Assembly (NCBI GenBank): GCA_947488905.1
Contig: CANLBJ010000001.1
Span: 124,001 to 188,000 of the forward strand
Direction: 5' to 3'
DNA length: 64,000 bases
Source of the DNA: Ulvibacter algarum
GTDB taxonomy: Bacteria; Bacteroidota; Bacteroidia; Flavobacteriales; Flavobacteriaceae
The translations under genes and the position numbers were made by a program. The notes under the pieces were generated by a model, which was not told where the DNA came from, did not search any database, and was given only the letters and a program-made list of their open reading frames with translations. Each line of letters begins with the position of its first letter. The stretch's first letter is position 1. Shown one piece after another: positions 51,248-60,637 of the stretch.

Positions 51248-54109
51248 ATGAAACAACTTTTACTTACTGTTTGTTTAACGGTCTTTACTTTATTCACAGT
51301 GTCAGCACAAGAAGCTGTCGTGAAGGGTAGGATTATAGATTCAAACTCGAATGAACCACTACCCAATGTAGATGTTCAAATTTTAGAAAGTGTATTTAGC
51401 ACTAAAACTAATGCAAAAGGTCTTTTTGCTTTTACTAGTACAGAGCTCCCTCAAGGAGAGCAAGTAATGGTAGTAACAAAAACTGGGTATCTTTCGCAAC
51501 AAATTAAAATTGTTGTACAAAACAACAGCCCTATAGATCTTAACCCTATACTCTTAGAGTTAGATCTAACAGAACTTCAATCTCAGATAGGAGTTATTAG
51601 CTTATCTGACAATGAGTTAGATCAAGATGACGGTACATCTTTTAACATCTCAGGTTTATTACAAGCATCACGTGATGCTTTTTTAAATGCCGCATCTTTT
51701 GATTTTAGCGCAACGTTTTTTCGCCCTAGAGGTTTAGACAACGCTAACGGTAAAGTACTTATCAATGGTCTTGAAATGAATAAAATGTATAGCGGTCGCC
51801 CACAATGGGGAGACTGGGGAGGCCTTAATGACATGCAACGTAACAGAGAGTTCTCAATGGGTTTAACCCCTAATGATTATGCTTTTGGTGATGTAGCAGG
51901 AACTACAAACATCATCATGCGAGCTTCACAAAACCGAGAAGGCGGTAGTATAAGTTATGCCGCTGGTAATCGTAGTTATACTGGTCGTATAATGGGCTCA
52001 TATAATAGCGGAGTCAATCAAAATGGCTGGTCTTACTCTGTACTTTTATCTCGCCGTTTTGGAGAAGAAGGATATCAAGAAGGGACTTTATATGACGCAA
52101 ATTCATTTTTTGCTTCCGTAGAGAAAAAATTAAATGACGATCATAGTTTAAACTTTACAGCTTTTTACACCCCTAACCGTCGTGGTCGTTCTACTGCGAT
52201 AACTCAAGAGGTAAAAGACCTTAAAGGCATTCAATACAACCCAAACTGGGGTATGCAGGATGGTGAGATTAGAAATAGCCGAACAAGAGAAATTGAAGAA
52301 CCAATCTTTATGTTAAACCACTTTTGGGACATAAACGAGAAATTAAAGTTAAATACAAACGTTGGTTTTCAAACCGGTTCAATAAAAAATAGCCGTATTG
52401 ACAATAATGGTACAACCTTAATTGGAGAACCTGGTAGCCAGTATGCAGGAGGTGGTGCTAGTAACCCACTTGCAAACTATTATCAAAATCTTCCTAGTTA
52501 CGCACTGTCTAGAAACGAAACCCCAACACCTATAGATTATCAAAGAGCTTACACAGCAGAGCAGGAGTTTATCAATGATGGTCAAATAGACTGGACAGAT
52601 ATCTACAGAGCAAATTTTGATGCCTTCGGAAATGCTAAAGCTTCAACTTATGTTATTCAAGATGATGTAAACCAAGACACACAAATCTCTTTTAACTCTA
52701 TTTTAAGCGCAGACCTAACAGAGAACATTACCTTTAATGGTAACATTTCTTATAGAAGCTTAAAAAGTGAAAACTACGCACAAATTAAAGATCTACTTGG
52801 TGGTACTGGATATTTAGATATTGACAACTTTGCAGAAGCAGCATCTGGAGACGCAGGTGAAGAGACAGATTTAGATAACTTAGGACAGAGTGATATTAAT
52901 AACATTAACCGTATTGCAGGTGAAGGCGATCGCTACAAATACAACTATATTATTAATGCTAACGATTTAAGCGCATTTGCTCAAGCTCAATTTAAGTACA
53001 AACAAGTAGACTTTTACGCAGCTTTATCTGGAGGAACAACAAGTTACCAAAGAGATGGACTATATGAGAATAGTAATTTTTTAGGTGATGCTTCTTTTGG
53101 TCTAAGTGAAAAATTGAATTTCACAAACTTTGGTATAAAAGGGGGCGCAACCTATAAAATTACAGGACGTCACTTAATTGATGTAAACTTAGGTTTGATA
53201 CAAAAAGCACCAAGTGTTAGAAACTCTTTTAGCAACTCACGTGTAAGTAATGCATCTACTATTGGTCTTGAAGAAGAAAAAATCACAAGTACAGATATTA
53301 GCTACATCTTTAAATCTCCTATAGTTAAAGCGAGGTTTACTGGTTTTTATAGTGGCTTTAAAGACGGTACAGACATTGGCTTTTATTTTACAGAAAACGT
53401 TTCTGGACAAGGTTCAGATGAAGACTTCTTTGTTCAAGAGGTAATGACAAATATTGAAAGAAGACATGTAGGTGGAGAGTTAGGTATAGAAGCACAAGTA
53501 ACCCCAACTATTAAGTTATTAGGAGCTGCATCTGTAGGTCAATACACTTATTCAAACAATCCAAATCTATATTTAGAGAGTGACGATCTTGACGGTCCTC
53601 TTTCTTTTGGAGACGGTACTGCAAAACTTAAAGACTATCACGTTGCTGGAGGTCCAGAAAGAGCAGCACAGATAGGATTTGAATATCGCGACCCAGATTT
53701 CTGGTGGTTTGGTGCTAGTTTGAACTTTTTCTCAAATGCATATTTAGATATAAACAACTTAGCTAGAACAGATAACTTTAGTTCAGATTTTGACGGTCAA
53801 CCATTTAGTGACTATGATGCAGATATTGCAAAAGACTTATTAAAGCAAGAAAAGTTTGACAGCTATAACCTAGTAAATCTTAAAGGAGGTAAATCTTGGC
53901 GAATTAAAGGATACTACGTTGGCTTCTTCGCTACAGTTAATAATATTTTTGACACTGAATATAAAACAGGAGGTTTTGAACAAGGTAGAAAAACAAACTA
54001 CAGAGATCTTGCAGAAGATACTTCATTGCAAAATGGAAGAGTGTTTGGTCCTAGATATTTCTTCGGAACAGGAACCAACTACTATGTAAGTGCTTACGTA
54101 AGATTTTAA
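51248..54109 (+). CDS. TonB-dependent receptor with CarboxypepD_reg-like domain
   Basis: This 953-residue protein has a signal peptide ending FTVSAQ. CarboxypepD_reg-like domain (about 22-105: VKGRIIDSNSNEPLPNVDVQI), plug with FRPRGLDNANGKVLINGLEMNKMYSGRPQWGDWGGLNDM (about 155-195), and a long barrel ending YYVSAYVRF. The plug segment is less canonical than in most receptors (it lacks the usual IRGxxS block). The downstream gene is a DUF5689 lipoprotein (34 bases on), and the divergent gene is a secreted EEP enzyme: together a receptor, surface lipoprotein and degrading enzyme, like a SusCD-type utilisation locus. Confidence 0.92.
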   Translation: MKQLLLTVCLTVFTLFTVSAQEAVVKGRIIDSNSNEPLPNVDVQILESVFSTKTNAKGLFAFTSTELPQGEQVMVVTKTGYLSQQIKIVVQNNSPIDLNPILLELDLTELQSQIGVISLSDNELDQDDGTSFNISGLLQASRDAFLNAASFDFSATFFRPRGLDNANGKVLINGLEMNKMYSGRPQWGDWGGLNDMQRNREFSMGLTPNDYAFGDVAGTTNIIMRASQNREGGSISYAAGNRSYTGRIMGSYNSGVNQNGWSYSVLLSRRFGEEGYQEGTLYDANSFFASVEKKLNDDHSLNFTAFYTPNRRGRSTAITQEVKDLKGIQYNPNWGMQDGEIRNSRTREIEEPIFMLNHFWDINEKLKLNTNVGFQTGSIKNSRIDNNGTTLIGEPGSQYAGGGASNPLANYYQNLPSYALSRNETPTPIDYQRAYTAEQEFINDGQIDWTDIYRANFDAFGNAKASTYVIQDDVNQDTQISFNSILSADLTENITFNGNISYRSLKSENYAQIKDLLGGTGYLDIDNFAEAASGDAGEETDLDNLGQSDINNINRIAGEGDRYKYNYIINANDLSAFAQAQFKYKQVDFYAALSGGTTSYQRDGLYENSNFLGDASFGLSEKLNFTNFGIKGGATYKITGRHLIDVNLGLIQKAPSVRNSFSNSRVSNASTIGLEEEKITSTDISYIFKSPIVKARFTGFYSGFKDGTDIGFYFTENVSGQGSDEDFFVQEVMTNIERRHVGGELGIEAQVTPTIKLLGAASVGQYTYSNNPNLYLESDDLDGPLSFGDGTAKLKDYHVAGGPERAAQIGFEYRDPDFWWFGASLNFFSNAYLDINNLARTDNFSSDFDGQPFSDYDADIAKDLLKQEKFDSYNLVNLKGGKSWRIKGYYVGFFATVNNIFDTEYKTGGFEQGRKTNYRDLAEDTSLQNGRVFGPRYFFGTGTNYYVSAYVRF

Positions 54110-54143
54110 TAAAAAAATAAGAGAATTAAATACCCATATAAAA

Positions 54144-56330
54144 ATGAAAAATTTAAAACTAACTCCATTTATCGCAATGCTTTTTGCATTAGCATTTGTT
54201 GTATCCTGTGTAAAGGATGATGACTTTGAAGTACCAGACACGAGTGTTTCTGAAGTTAATATAGATGGTACAATTATAGATATTGATGCCCTTTATGACT
54301 CTTGGGCACAGAATGTAACTGCTAATCAAGAAAACGCACTTACTTTTGAAGAAACAGACCAATACATATCTGGTTATGTAGTTTCTAGTGACGAGTCTGG
54401 TAATTTCTTTGAAGAAGTAGTTTTACAAAACGCAATAGAAAACCCTACAAGAGGGGTTAAAGTATTACTAGATGTAAACCCTTTATTCAACAAATATGAA
54501 ATAGGTAGAAAAGTTTATATAAAACTTGAAGGCCTTACAGCTGGTTTTGGTAATGGTGTATTTACGCTAGGGCTTAGAGGTAGCTCAGATGATAGATTTG
54601 AAAAAATTACTTCTGCTCAAGAAGAAGAATACTTTATAAGAGACCCAGAAGTTGCTGTTATGGTTCCTGCTGTTAAAACTCTGAGCCAACTTACAGATGC
54701 AGATGTAAACACATTAATTCAATTACCAGCTGCACAATTTACTTCTGGTCAAATAGACTTAAGTTTTGCAAATGAAGCAGGCGATGAGTTTGACGGTGAT
54801 AGATTAGTAGAGAGCTGTAGTGCAGATGGAGGAGATATTCTTTTTCAAACAAGTACATTTTCAGACTTTAAAGCAATAAACATCCCTGATGGTTCTGGTA
54901 CACTTACAGCGGTATTGTCAAAAGATTTTTTTGGTGAAAACTTTGCCTTAAACGTAAGAGACACAAATGACTTAGTTTTTGATGGTGAGCGTTGTGAATC
55001 TAGTCCTTTAAACCCTAATCTTACAGCAACCACTACTTTTTCTGCAGCAATAGCTCGCTTTACAAATGCAGGTGGGTATGCAGAATTTAGTACAGATGAA
55101 GCAGAGCTTATTATTGAAGGGTACGTAGTATCTAGTGATAAAGATGGTAACTATTTTGAAGAATTAGTAATACAAAATTCTATTGACGGAAACGACTTAA
55201 GCGCTAACGACCCTAGATTAGGTCTGCGTGTTGCAATAGACCGTGGTGATTTATACCTAAACCTACCAGTAGGGCGTAAAGTTTATATTAAATTAAATGG
55301 TCTTGCAATAGATGAAGATGCAGGTAATATCACTATTGGATATCCTAACGTTTCAGAAATAGAAAAAATTCCAGATGGTGTTGCAGATTTATTCGTGATA
55401 CCAGGAGAAGTAATCGCAGATATCACACCAAAGCTGACTACAGTAAACGGTCTTTCTACAAATGACTTAAACACACTTGTACAGTTTGAAGGTATGCAGT
55501 TTACCGCAGACAACCTAGGGCTAACTTACGCTGGTGAAGCTACAGATGGTTTTGATGGAGAACGTCAATTAGAAAGCTGTGATAACACAGGAGACATTAG
55601 ATTTTTTACAAGCTCATTTGCTAGCTTTAAATCACTTTTATTACCAGAAGGTGTAGGTAGTATTAGTGCTATTTACACTAATAACTTTTTTGGTGATGAG
55701 CGTATTTTAGAAATTAGAGCAACAGATGATATTCAGTTTACAAACCCTGAACGTTGTGATCCACCTATAGTAGATTGTGGTACAGCAGCTTCAGAGGGAG
55801 CAAATATTTTATTCTCAGAAAATTTTGAAACTCAAACAGTAGGTGCCCCTCTTTCTGGTAACGGAATGGTTAACTATCAAGAAGCAGGAACACAAGCTTG
55901 GACTTCTTTTTCAAGCACTAGTACAAACGCATCTATTGGAATCTCTGCAAGTATAGGCTCTTTTAATAGTGGTGATGACAGCACTGTATCTTGGCTTGCT
56001 TTTCCAGAGATTGATTATGATGCGCAAGACGGCGAGACATTACGTTTTATGAGCTCAAACAGCTTTTCTGATGGTAGTACATTAGAAATACTTTTTTCAA
56101 GCGATTGGGACGGTGTTGCAGCAAACATACCTAATGCTACTTGGGCTATATTACCTGCGGCTTCTATTGTTGCAGATGACGCCTTTTTTGGAGACTTTTT
56201 TGATAGTGGTATAGTAGATTTATCTTGTGTAGATGGTACAGGACATATCGCCTTTAAATATGTAGGTAGCGGAATCCCAGAATTTGATGGTACATACGAG
56301 TTAGACGAAATAGAAATTCGCTCTAATTAA
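54144..56330 (+). CDS. DUF5689 surface lipoprotein with C-terminal choice-of-anchor-J-like domain
   Basis: This 728-residue lipoprotein (lipobox FVVSC, Cys near 23, followed by Asp-rich VKDDD, a surface-sorting style often seen in Bacteroidota). It holds two tandem DUF5689 repeats (about 60-285 and 305-535) with the matching blocks QYISGYVVSSDESGNFFEEVVLQNAIE and IIEGYVVSSDKDGNYFEELVIQNSI, each an OB-like domain. The C-terminal domain (about 545-728: ILFSENFETQTVG... ELDEIEIRSN) looks like choice-of-anchor J. DUF5689 proteins replace SusD beside some TonB receptors. It should capture substrate at the surface for the receptor encoded just upstream. Confidence 0.9.
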   Translation: MKNLKLTPFIAMLFALAFVVSCVKDDDFEVPDTSVSEVNIDGTIIDIDALYDSWAQNVTANQENALTFEETDQYISGYVVSSDESGNFFEEVVLQNAIENPTRGVKVLLDVNPLFNKYEIGRKVYIKLEGLTAGFGNGVFTLGLRGSSDDRFEKITSAQEEEYFIRDPEVAVMVPAVKTLSQLTDADVNTLIQLPAAQFTSGQIDLSFANEAGDEFDGDRLVESCSADGGDILFQTSTFSDFKAINIPDGSGTLTAVLSKDFFGENFALNVRDTNDLVFDGERCESSPLNPNLTATTTFSAAIARFTNAGGYAEFSTDEAELIIEGYVVSSDKDGNYFEELVIQNSIDGNDLSANDPRLGLRVAIDRGDLYLNLPVGRKVYIKLNGLAIDEDAGNITIGYPNVSEIEKIPDGVADLFVIPGEVIADITPKLTTVNGLSTNDLNTLVQFEGMQFTADNLGLTYAGEATDGFDGERQLESCDNTGDIRFFTSSFASFKSLLLPEGVGSISAIYTNNFFGDERILEIRATDDIQFTNPERCDPPIVDCGTAASEGANILFSENFETQTVGAPLSGNGMVNYQEAGTQAWTSFSSTSTNASIGISASIGSFNSGDDSTVSWLAFPEIDYDAQDGETLRFMSSNSFSDGSTLEILFSSDWDGVAANIPNATWAILPAASIVADDAFFGDFFDSGIVDLSCVDGTGHIAFKYVGSGIPEFDGTYELDEIEIRSN

Positions 56331-56387
56331 TTCTGAAATATTAATTATTTAAAGCCGCTCTAGTAAAAACTAAAGCGGCTTTTTTTA
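56331..56387 (+). terminator. Terminator after the DUF5689 gene
   Basis: A weak copy of the element (TTCTGAAAT, 56331-56339) starts right after the stop codon. AAAGCCGCT (56351-56359) then pairs with AGCGGCTTT (56374-56382), followed by T residues. Confidence 0.87.
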
Positions 56388-56443
56388 TGAAAATCTAAAA
56401 TTTACACTTATAACATCTTATTCAATACTCCCTCTTTTTTACT

Positions 56444-56451
56444 TACATTTG
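56444..56451 (+). promoter_or_regulatory. -7 box of the acyltransferase gene
   Basis: TACATTTG matches TAnnTTTG and ends 6 bases before the TTG codon at 56458. The first possible TTG (56449) lies inside the box, so the second is preferred, implying a near-leaderless mRNA. Confidence 0.55.
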
Positions 56452-56457
56452 ACACCC

Positions 56458-57198
56458 TTGAAAATAATCAGCAACATATTTGGACTTCTATATCGTATTT
56501 GGTTTTATATCCTGATGCTACTACCTATTCTTATAATGTTACCATTGCTCATTATTAGTGTAATGAAACAATCTTGGTATCCTTTCTTTTTTAAGATGGC
56601 AAGAGTTTGGGCTATATTCATCCTTGTTGGTATGGGTTTTAAACCAAAAGTAAAAGGTGAAAAAGAATGGAAAAAAGGAGCATCTTACCTCTTTGTGAGT
56701 AATCACACCTCTATGACAGACATTATGTTGATGCTTTATACTGTTAAGAATCCATTTGTATTTGTTGGTAAAGCAGAACTGGCAAAATTTCCAATTTTTG
56801 GTTATTTCTATAAACGCACATGTATCCTTGTAGACAGAAGTAGTATGCAGAGTAGAAGAGCCGTTTTTGATAGTGCACAAGAAAAAATAAAACAAGGTCT
56901 AAGCGTATGTATATTTCCAGAAGGTGGTGTTCCAGATGATGAATCTATAGTTTTAGACAGCTTTAAAGACGGAGCATTTAGACTAGCTATTGATCATCAT
57001 ATACCCATAGCACCACTTACCTTTCACGATAATAAAAAAAGATTCCCTTTTAACATGTTTAAGGGTTCGCCAGGTATTATGCGCGTAAAAGTACACGCTA
57101 TTATACCAACAGAAAATCTTAAAGCCGACGACCGCAAATTGTTACGCGAAGAGACGCGAGAGATCTTGCTAAAAGAATTAAACACCCCTTCTGTTTAA
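56458..57198 (+). CDS. 1-acyl-sn-glycerol-3-phosphate acyltransferase family protein (PlsC-like)
   Basis: This protein of about 246 residues has an N-terminal membrane region (two helices, about 8-35 and 50-60) and the acyltransferase motifs HX4D in SNHTSMTD (block I, about 81-88), the Gly/Lys-rich block GKAELAKFPIFGYFYKR (block II), and FPEGG (block III, about 154-158). PlsC-type enzymes transfer acyl chains to lysophosphatidic acid or related lysolipids at the inner membrane. I prefer the TTG at 56458. No lipid genes are next to it. Confidence 0.93.
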   Translation: MKIISNIFGLLYRIWFYILMLLPILIMLPLLIISVMKQSWYPFFFKMARVWAIFILVGMGFKPKVKGEKEWKKGASYLFVSNHTSMTDIMLMLYTVKNPFVFVGKAELAKFPIFGYFYKRTCILVDRSSMQSRRAVFDSAQEKIKQGLSVCIFPEGGVPDDESIVLDSFKDGAFRLAIDHHIPIAPLTFHDNKKRFPFNMFKGSPGIMRVKVHAIIPTENLKADDRKLLREETREILLKELNTPSV

Positions 57199-57325
57199 AA
57201 GAAAGCTTTCTACAATTATCATAATTTATATTAAAAAGTGTTAAACACACTATTTGTTAAATTTCCTTTAACAAACCTTAGCATAAGCTTAGCTTAACAT
57301 CTTTTTCAACATTTCTACTCAACCG

Positions 57326-57333
57326 TATATTTG
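57326..57333 (+). promoter_or_regulatory. -7 box of the PfpI/DJ-1 family gene
   Basis: TATATTTG, an exact TAnnTTTG match, 29 bases before the ATG at 57363. Confidence 0.5.
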
Positions 57334-57362
57334 TATCATTATTAATTATAAAAACAGATATC

Positions 57363-57911
57363 ATGAATAAGAGAGTAGCAATTTTAGCAACAAATGGATT
57401 TGAAGAATCTGAACTAACAAGCCCAAAAGCGGCTATGGAAAATAAAGACATACAAGTAGACATTGTAAGCCTTGAAAATGGAACAATTAAAGGATGGAAA
57501 GACGGCAACTGGTCTAAGGAAATTAAAGTAGACAAAAAGCTTACAGATGTTTCTGCAAACGATTACAACGCATTAGTATTACCTGGAGGAGTAATGAATC
57601 CAGATACTTTAAGAAAAGATGACAACGCGCTTTTATTTGTGCGAGATTTCTTTAAACAAGGAAAACCTGTAGCAGCTATTTGCCATGCACCGTGGACATT
57701 GATTTCTGCAGATGTAGTAAAAGGCAGAAAAATGACATCTTATATTTCTATTAAAGATGATTTGATTAATGCAGGGGCAAATTGGGTTGACGAAGAGGTA
57801 GTAGTAGATTCAGGGTTTGTAACGAGTAGAAATCCTGACGATTTACCAGCTTTTAACAAAAAACTAATCGAGGAGATAAAAGAAGGAAAACACGATAAGC
57901 AGCACGCTTAA
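57363..57911 (+). CDS. PfpI/DJ-1 family type 1 glutamine amidotransferase-like protein
   Basis: This 182-residue protein carries the DJ-1/PfpI fold: start VAILATNGFEESELTSPKAAMEN with the Glu of the catalytic pocket (E15-E16), the oxyanion loop LVLPGGVMNPDTLR, and the nucleophile Cys in VAAICHAPWTLISA (about 98-111). Homologues include YhbO/YajL-type deglycases and general stress proteins; catalytic activity is debated. It has its own promoter and an unusually long terminator hairpin, so it is monocistronic. Confidence 0.92.
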   Translation: MNKRVAILATNGFEESELTSPKAAMENKDIQVDIVSLENGTIKGWKDGNWSKEIKVDKKLTDVSANDYNALVLPGGVMNPDTLRKDDNALLFVRDFFKQGKPVAAICHAPWTLISADVVKGRKMTSYISIKDDLINAGANWVDEEVVVDSGFVTSRNPDDLPAFNKKLIEEIKEGKHDKQHA

Positions 57912-57980
57912 ACTAACGCAAATATTTCATAAAAAAAGAGGCTCAATTTGAGTCTCTTTTTTTATGAAATATAGTTAGTT
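57911..57980 (+). terminator. Long hairpin terminator after the PfpI gene
   Basis: A near-perfect inverted repeat: an inner stem (57922-57946 against 57948-57972, with one G/T mismatch pair) containing A and T runs, extended outward by AACTAAC (57911-57917) and GTTAGTT (57974-57980). Total about 70 nt, much longer than other terminators here. Confidence 0.85.
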
Positions 57981-58069
57981 GTCTTAAAGTAAACTTGACG
58001 TACTTAGCAGTCAAAATTTATATGCTAAATAAAGCAGCAAATTATATAAGTACCTCTCGACAAACAAAA

Positions 58070-58094
58070 AAACCCTTCAATGGCGTTGAAGGGT
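58070..58094 (-). terminator. Terminator of the beta-barrel gene
   Basis: ACCCTTCAA (58072-58080) and TTGAAGGGT (58086-58094) form a 9-bp stem. On the minus strand it is followed by a T run (A run just left of 58072). It lies 49 bases after the stop at 58143. Confidence 0.87.
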
Positions 58095-58142
58095 CTTCTT
58101 ATAACAAGCTGTAATTTACAGCCAAACTAAAACTAACCTAAA

Positions 58143-59657
58143 TTAAAATTTAAAACTTAATCCACTATAAACTCCTACATAATACGGTTTAAATTGTACC
58201 GAGTTATCTGTGTATGGATTGAGTTGATATTTGAACATAGGCTCAACATTAAACTTAAACTTTCTTGATAGTTGATAACTTAATCCTAGCCCAACATTGG
58301 TGCTAAAACTAACGTCACTTAAATTATTTGCTTCACCAAGTACATTTTCAAAATCATTAGCAGTCACAGAAACTTCATTATTACCTAGCAGTAAAGTGCT
58401 GAAGCCTCCTATAAGATTAATTCCAAGCTTTTTGTTTACTAAAGCATATGTAAGCTCTGCGGGTATTTCTGTGTAGCTTATGTTTTGTGTTAATGACACA
58501 TCACCACTAGTAGATTTTTTTGTCAATTTTTCAAAAGGAGAACCAGCTTCTACATTGTTTAACGCACCTTGATCAACTGCGGTTACAACAATACCAGTAT
58601 CATTAAATGTAACAGCTTGTAATGCAACACTTGCATCCCCTGTAGCTAAATCAAGACCGCCTGTGGCATAACTTAGATTCACGCTACTCACACCAGATCG
58701 AACAGTTAGTCTAGGCGATAAAGCATAACTCACGTTAATACCATAACTCATATTAACCTCACCATTTTGTGTATTATCTGAAAATGAAGGATCAATAGAA
58801 GAGCCTTGACGTAATGTATTGTAATAAACAGGAGCTACATTTGGAGAAATTGCCCAACGATCTGCAGGCGTATCATCTGTGGTTTTTGCAACTGCTTCTT
58901 TCTGCTCATCAATAGCATCAAAAATGCTCTCTTTTTCTGTATCTATAATTTTGTCCTCTTCTAACTCTTCTTTTAATTTGTTTGATTCTGTTATAGCAAC
59001 ACCTTCTTTTACTGCTATAGCATCTTTAACAATATTAGATTCATTGCCTTTTACAACAGTAGTTATTTGATTAGATACAGGATTATTTTTTGCAATTGTA
59101 TTTTTAGCAATATTGCTTTTAGAGTTAGCAATCGTTATGTTTTTCTGTAACGTATTATTAGTATTAGTTGTAACAATGTTAGCAACAGATGAGTTAATCA
59201 AACGTTTTTTAGTTTTTAAAACATCTTTTTTAGGAAGGAAAGCATCTTTGTTTACTAAGGGTTTGTTAGCGACATTTGTATTTTGTGAGTTTATAACAGT
59301 GTTGTTAAACTCACTATCTGTTTTCACTTCTTCGATTAAAGTTTTTTCTTGCTTGTAATCATCATTAGTTTTTTGACTATTAAATTTGGTTTCTACCTCA
59401 TTTACTAATGAGTCATCATTAAGAATATGATTATCTGGATTTTCTGAAATAAACATATTTGATACCGCAAATAAGAGTACCAATGCGGCAGCAATACCCC
59501 CTAGTTTCCACCAAAGCGGAATCACCTTACGATCACGTTTATTGTGACCCAGTTCTTCTTGTATATTTGCCCAAACTGCAGGAGGAGGTGTAGACTCCAT
59601 CCCTTGCAGATGTTGCTTAAATAACTGGTCGATATTTTTATTTCCTTTACTTTCCAA
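58143..59657 (-). CDS. Single-pass membrane protein with outer-membrane-barrel-like C terminus, sigma-factor partner
   Basis: This 504-residue protein starts at TTG (59657). A cytosolic N terminus (1-45: NIDQLFKQHLQGMESTPPPAVWANIQEEL) resembles the anti-sigma-like start of many Bacteroidota proteins. It is followed by one transmembrane helix (about 47-68: WWKLGGIAAALVLLFAVSNMF), a low-complexity Asn/Lys/Thr-rich linker (about 75-265) and a C-terminal set of amphipathic strands (about 280-504) resembling a PF13568/PorT-type barrel, ending GVYSGLSFKF. The gene lies 159 bases after the ECF sigma gene on the same strand. It may be the sigma factor's regulator, sensing outer-membrane state. That role is inferred. 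Confidence 0.82.
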   Translation of the reverse strand: MESKGNKNIDQLFKQHLQGMESTPPPAVWANIQEELGHNKRDRKVIPLWWKLGGIAAALVLLFAVSNMFISENPDNHILNDDSLVNEVETKFNSQKTNDDYKQEKTLIEEVKTDSEFNNTVINSQNTNVANKPLVNKDAFLPKKDVLKTKKRLINSSVANIVTTNTNNTLQKNITIANSKSNIAKNTIAKNNPVSNQITTVVKGNESNIVKDAIAVKEGVAITESNKLKEELEEDKIIDTEKESIFDAIDEQKEAVAKTTDDTPADRWAISPNVAPVYYNTLRQGSSIDPSFSDNTQNGEVNMSYGINVSYALSPRLTVRSGVSSVNLSYATGGLDLATGDASVALQAVTFNDTGIVVTAVDQGALNNVEAGSPFEKLTKKSTSGDVSLTQNISYTEIPAELTYALVNKKLGINLIGGFSTLLLGNNEVSVTANDFENVLGEANNLSDVSFSTNVGLGLSYQLSRKFKFNVEPMFKYQLNPYTDNSVQFKPYYVGVYSGLSFKF

Positions 59658-59816
59658 AACTTTATGTGTACTGATATATTAAATCAGAATGTGTTTTACT
59701 TCTTTATGTAAGTCGTATTAAATGTTCAAACTTGTCATTTAAAACTTATAATCTAGACCTACTTGTTGTTATATTACTATATAATAACCCATTCACATTT
59801 TCGCCGTAAGGCAAAA

Positions 59817-60350
59817 CTACTGTTGGTTATCTTTAAAATTAGTCACTTTTTTTTGCAAAATCTTTCTTGCTCTTGCTAAGTTAGATTTTGAGGTTCCATC
59901 ACTAATACCTAATCGCTCTGCTATCTCTTTGTGGCTATAGCCATCTAAAACATATAATGAAAATACAAGCCGGTATTGGTCTGGGAGTTCTTGTACCATT
60001 TGCAACAAACCGTGTAATGGTATATTATTATCCTCGACTTCTACTTCTGCCTCATCTGCAATCTGATCTTCATTTACAATATCAAAATGTCGTTTTTTTC
60101 TATATTTCTGTAATACAGTATTAACGGTTACTCGTTTTATCCAGCCCTCAAAAGAACCTTTGCCTGAGTATTGTTCCACTTTTTTAAAAATGGTTAGAAA
60201 AGCATCTTGTAAATTGTCTTGAGCCTCCGCATAGTTAGGCGAATACCTTAGACAAATACCAAACAACACTCCAGAATATTTCTGGTAAAGTGCTCCTTGC
60301 GCATGCGCATCTTGCTTCTTACATTGTATAATGAGCTGCTCTTCTGTCAA
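59817..60350 (-). CDS. RNA polymerase ECF-type sigma factor
   Basis: This 177-residue protein starts at TTG (60350), preceded by an AAGGAG-like sequence 7 bases upstream, an unusual Shine-Dalgarno for this group. Sigma region 2 (about 15-80: LFGICLRYSPNYAEAQDNLQDAFLTIFKKVEQY..FEGWIKRVTVNTVLQKYRKK) and region 4 (about 115-165: LPDQYRLVFSLYVLDGYSHKEIAERLGISDGTSKSNLARARKIL) are complete, with a short acidic linker. It is of the ECF type. The membrane/beta-barrel protein downstream is the likely partner. Confidence 0.93.
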   Translation of the reverse strand: MTEEQLIIQCKKQDAHAQGALYQKYSGVLFGICLRYSPNYAEAQDNLQDAFLTIFKKVEQYSGKGSFEGWIKRVTVNTVLQKYRKKRHFDIVNEDQIADEAEVEVEDNNIPLHGLLQMVQELPDQYRLVFSLYVLDGYSHKEIAERLGISDGTSKSNLARARKILQKKVTNFKDNQQ

Positions 60351-60637
60351 CTGTAGGCTCCTTCTTTGGTTAGTATTATTGCGGTAATCTTGAATAAAGG
60401 TACCGTTTAATCACAACAAAATCAGGTTTCTACATACAATAGATACCTGATTTTGAAGATGGTTGCGTCAATAATTATCTTTAACAATAATTTTAACGAA
60501 CGATTATTATTTCTGAAATGTTCTAAACCAGATATTTAGAGTCTGATTTTGATGGTTTTTCAATAATAGTACGATTATATAATGAATTCTGTTTATAAAT
60601 GGCAGAAACCCAATTTATAATCCTAAATTCATAATGA
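60351..60637. other. Spacer between the sigma factor gene and recA
   Basis: Contains no ORF. It holds a possible minus-strand -7 box for the sigma gene (TACCTTTA at 60395-60402 on the minus strand) and the palindrome ATTTCTGAAAT at 60509-60519. No clear recA terminator is seen before the recA stop at 60638. Confidence 0.5.

Noticed and set aside
51118-51366. N-terminal extension of the exported EEP protein
   Set aside because: It crosses both divergent promoters and the coding start of the TonB receptor; the signal peptide begins at 51117.
7916-52632. Copies of TTTCCGAAG inside coding regions
   Set aside because: Not treated as separate features, because each is explained by ordinary codons such as Phe-Gly-Asn or Ser-Glu; they are counted only for the abundance estimate.
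57911-57980. Long palindrome as an insertion-sequence end
   Set aside because: No transposase fragment, target duplication or partner repeat is visible nearby; terminator is the simpler reading.
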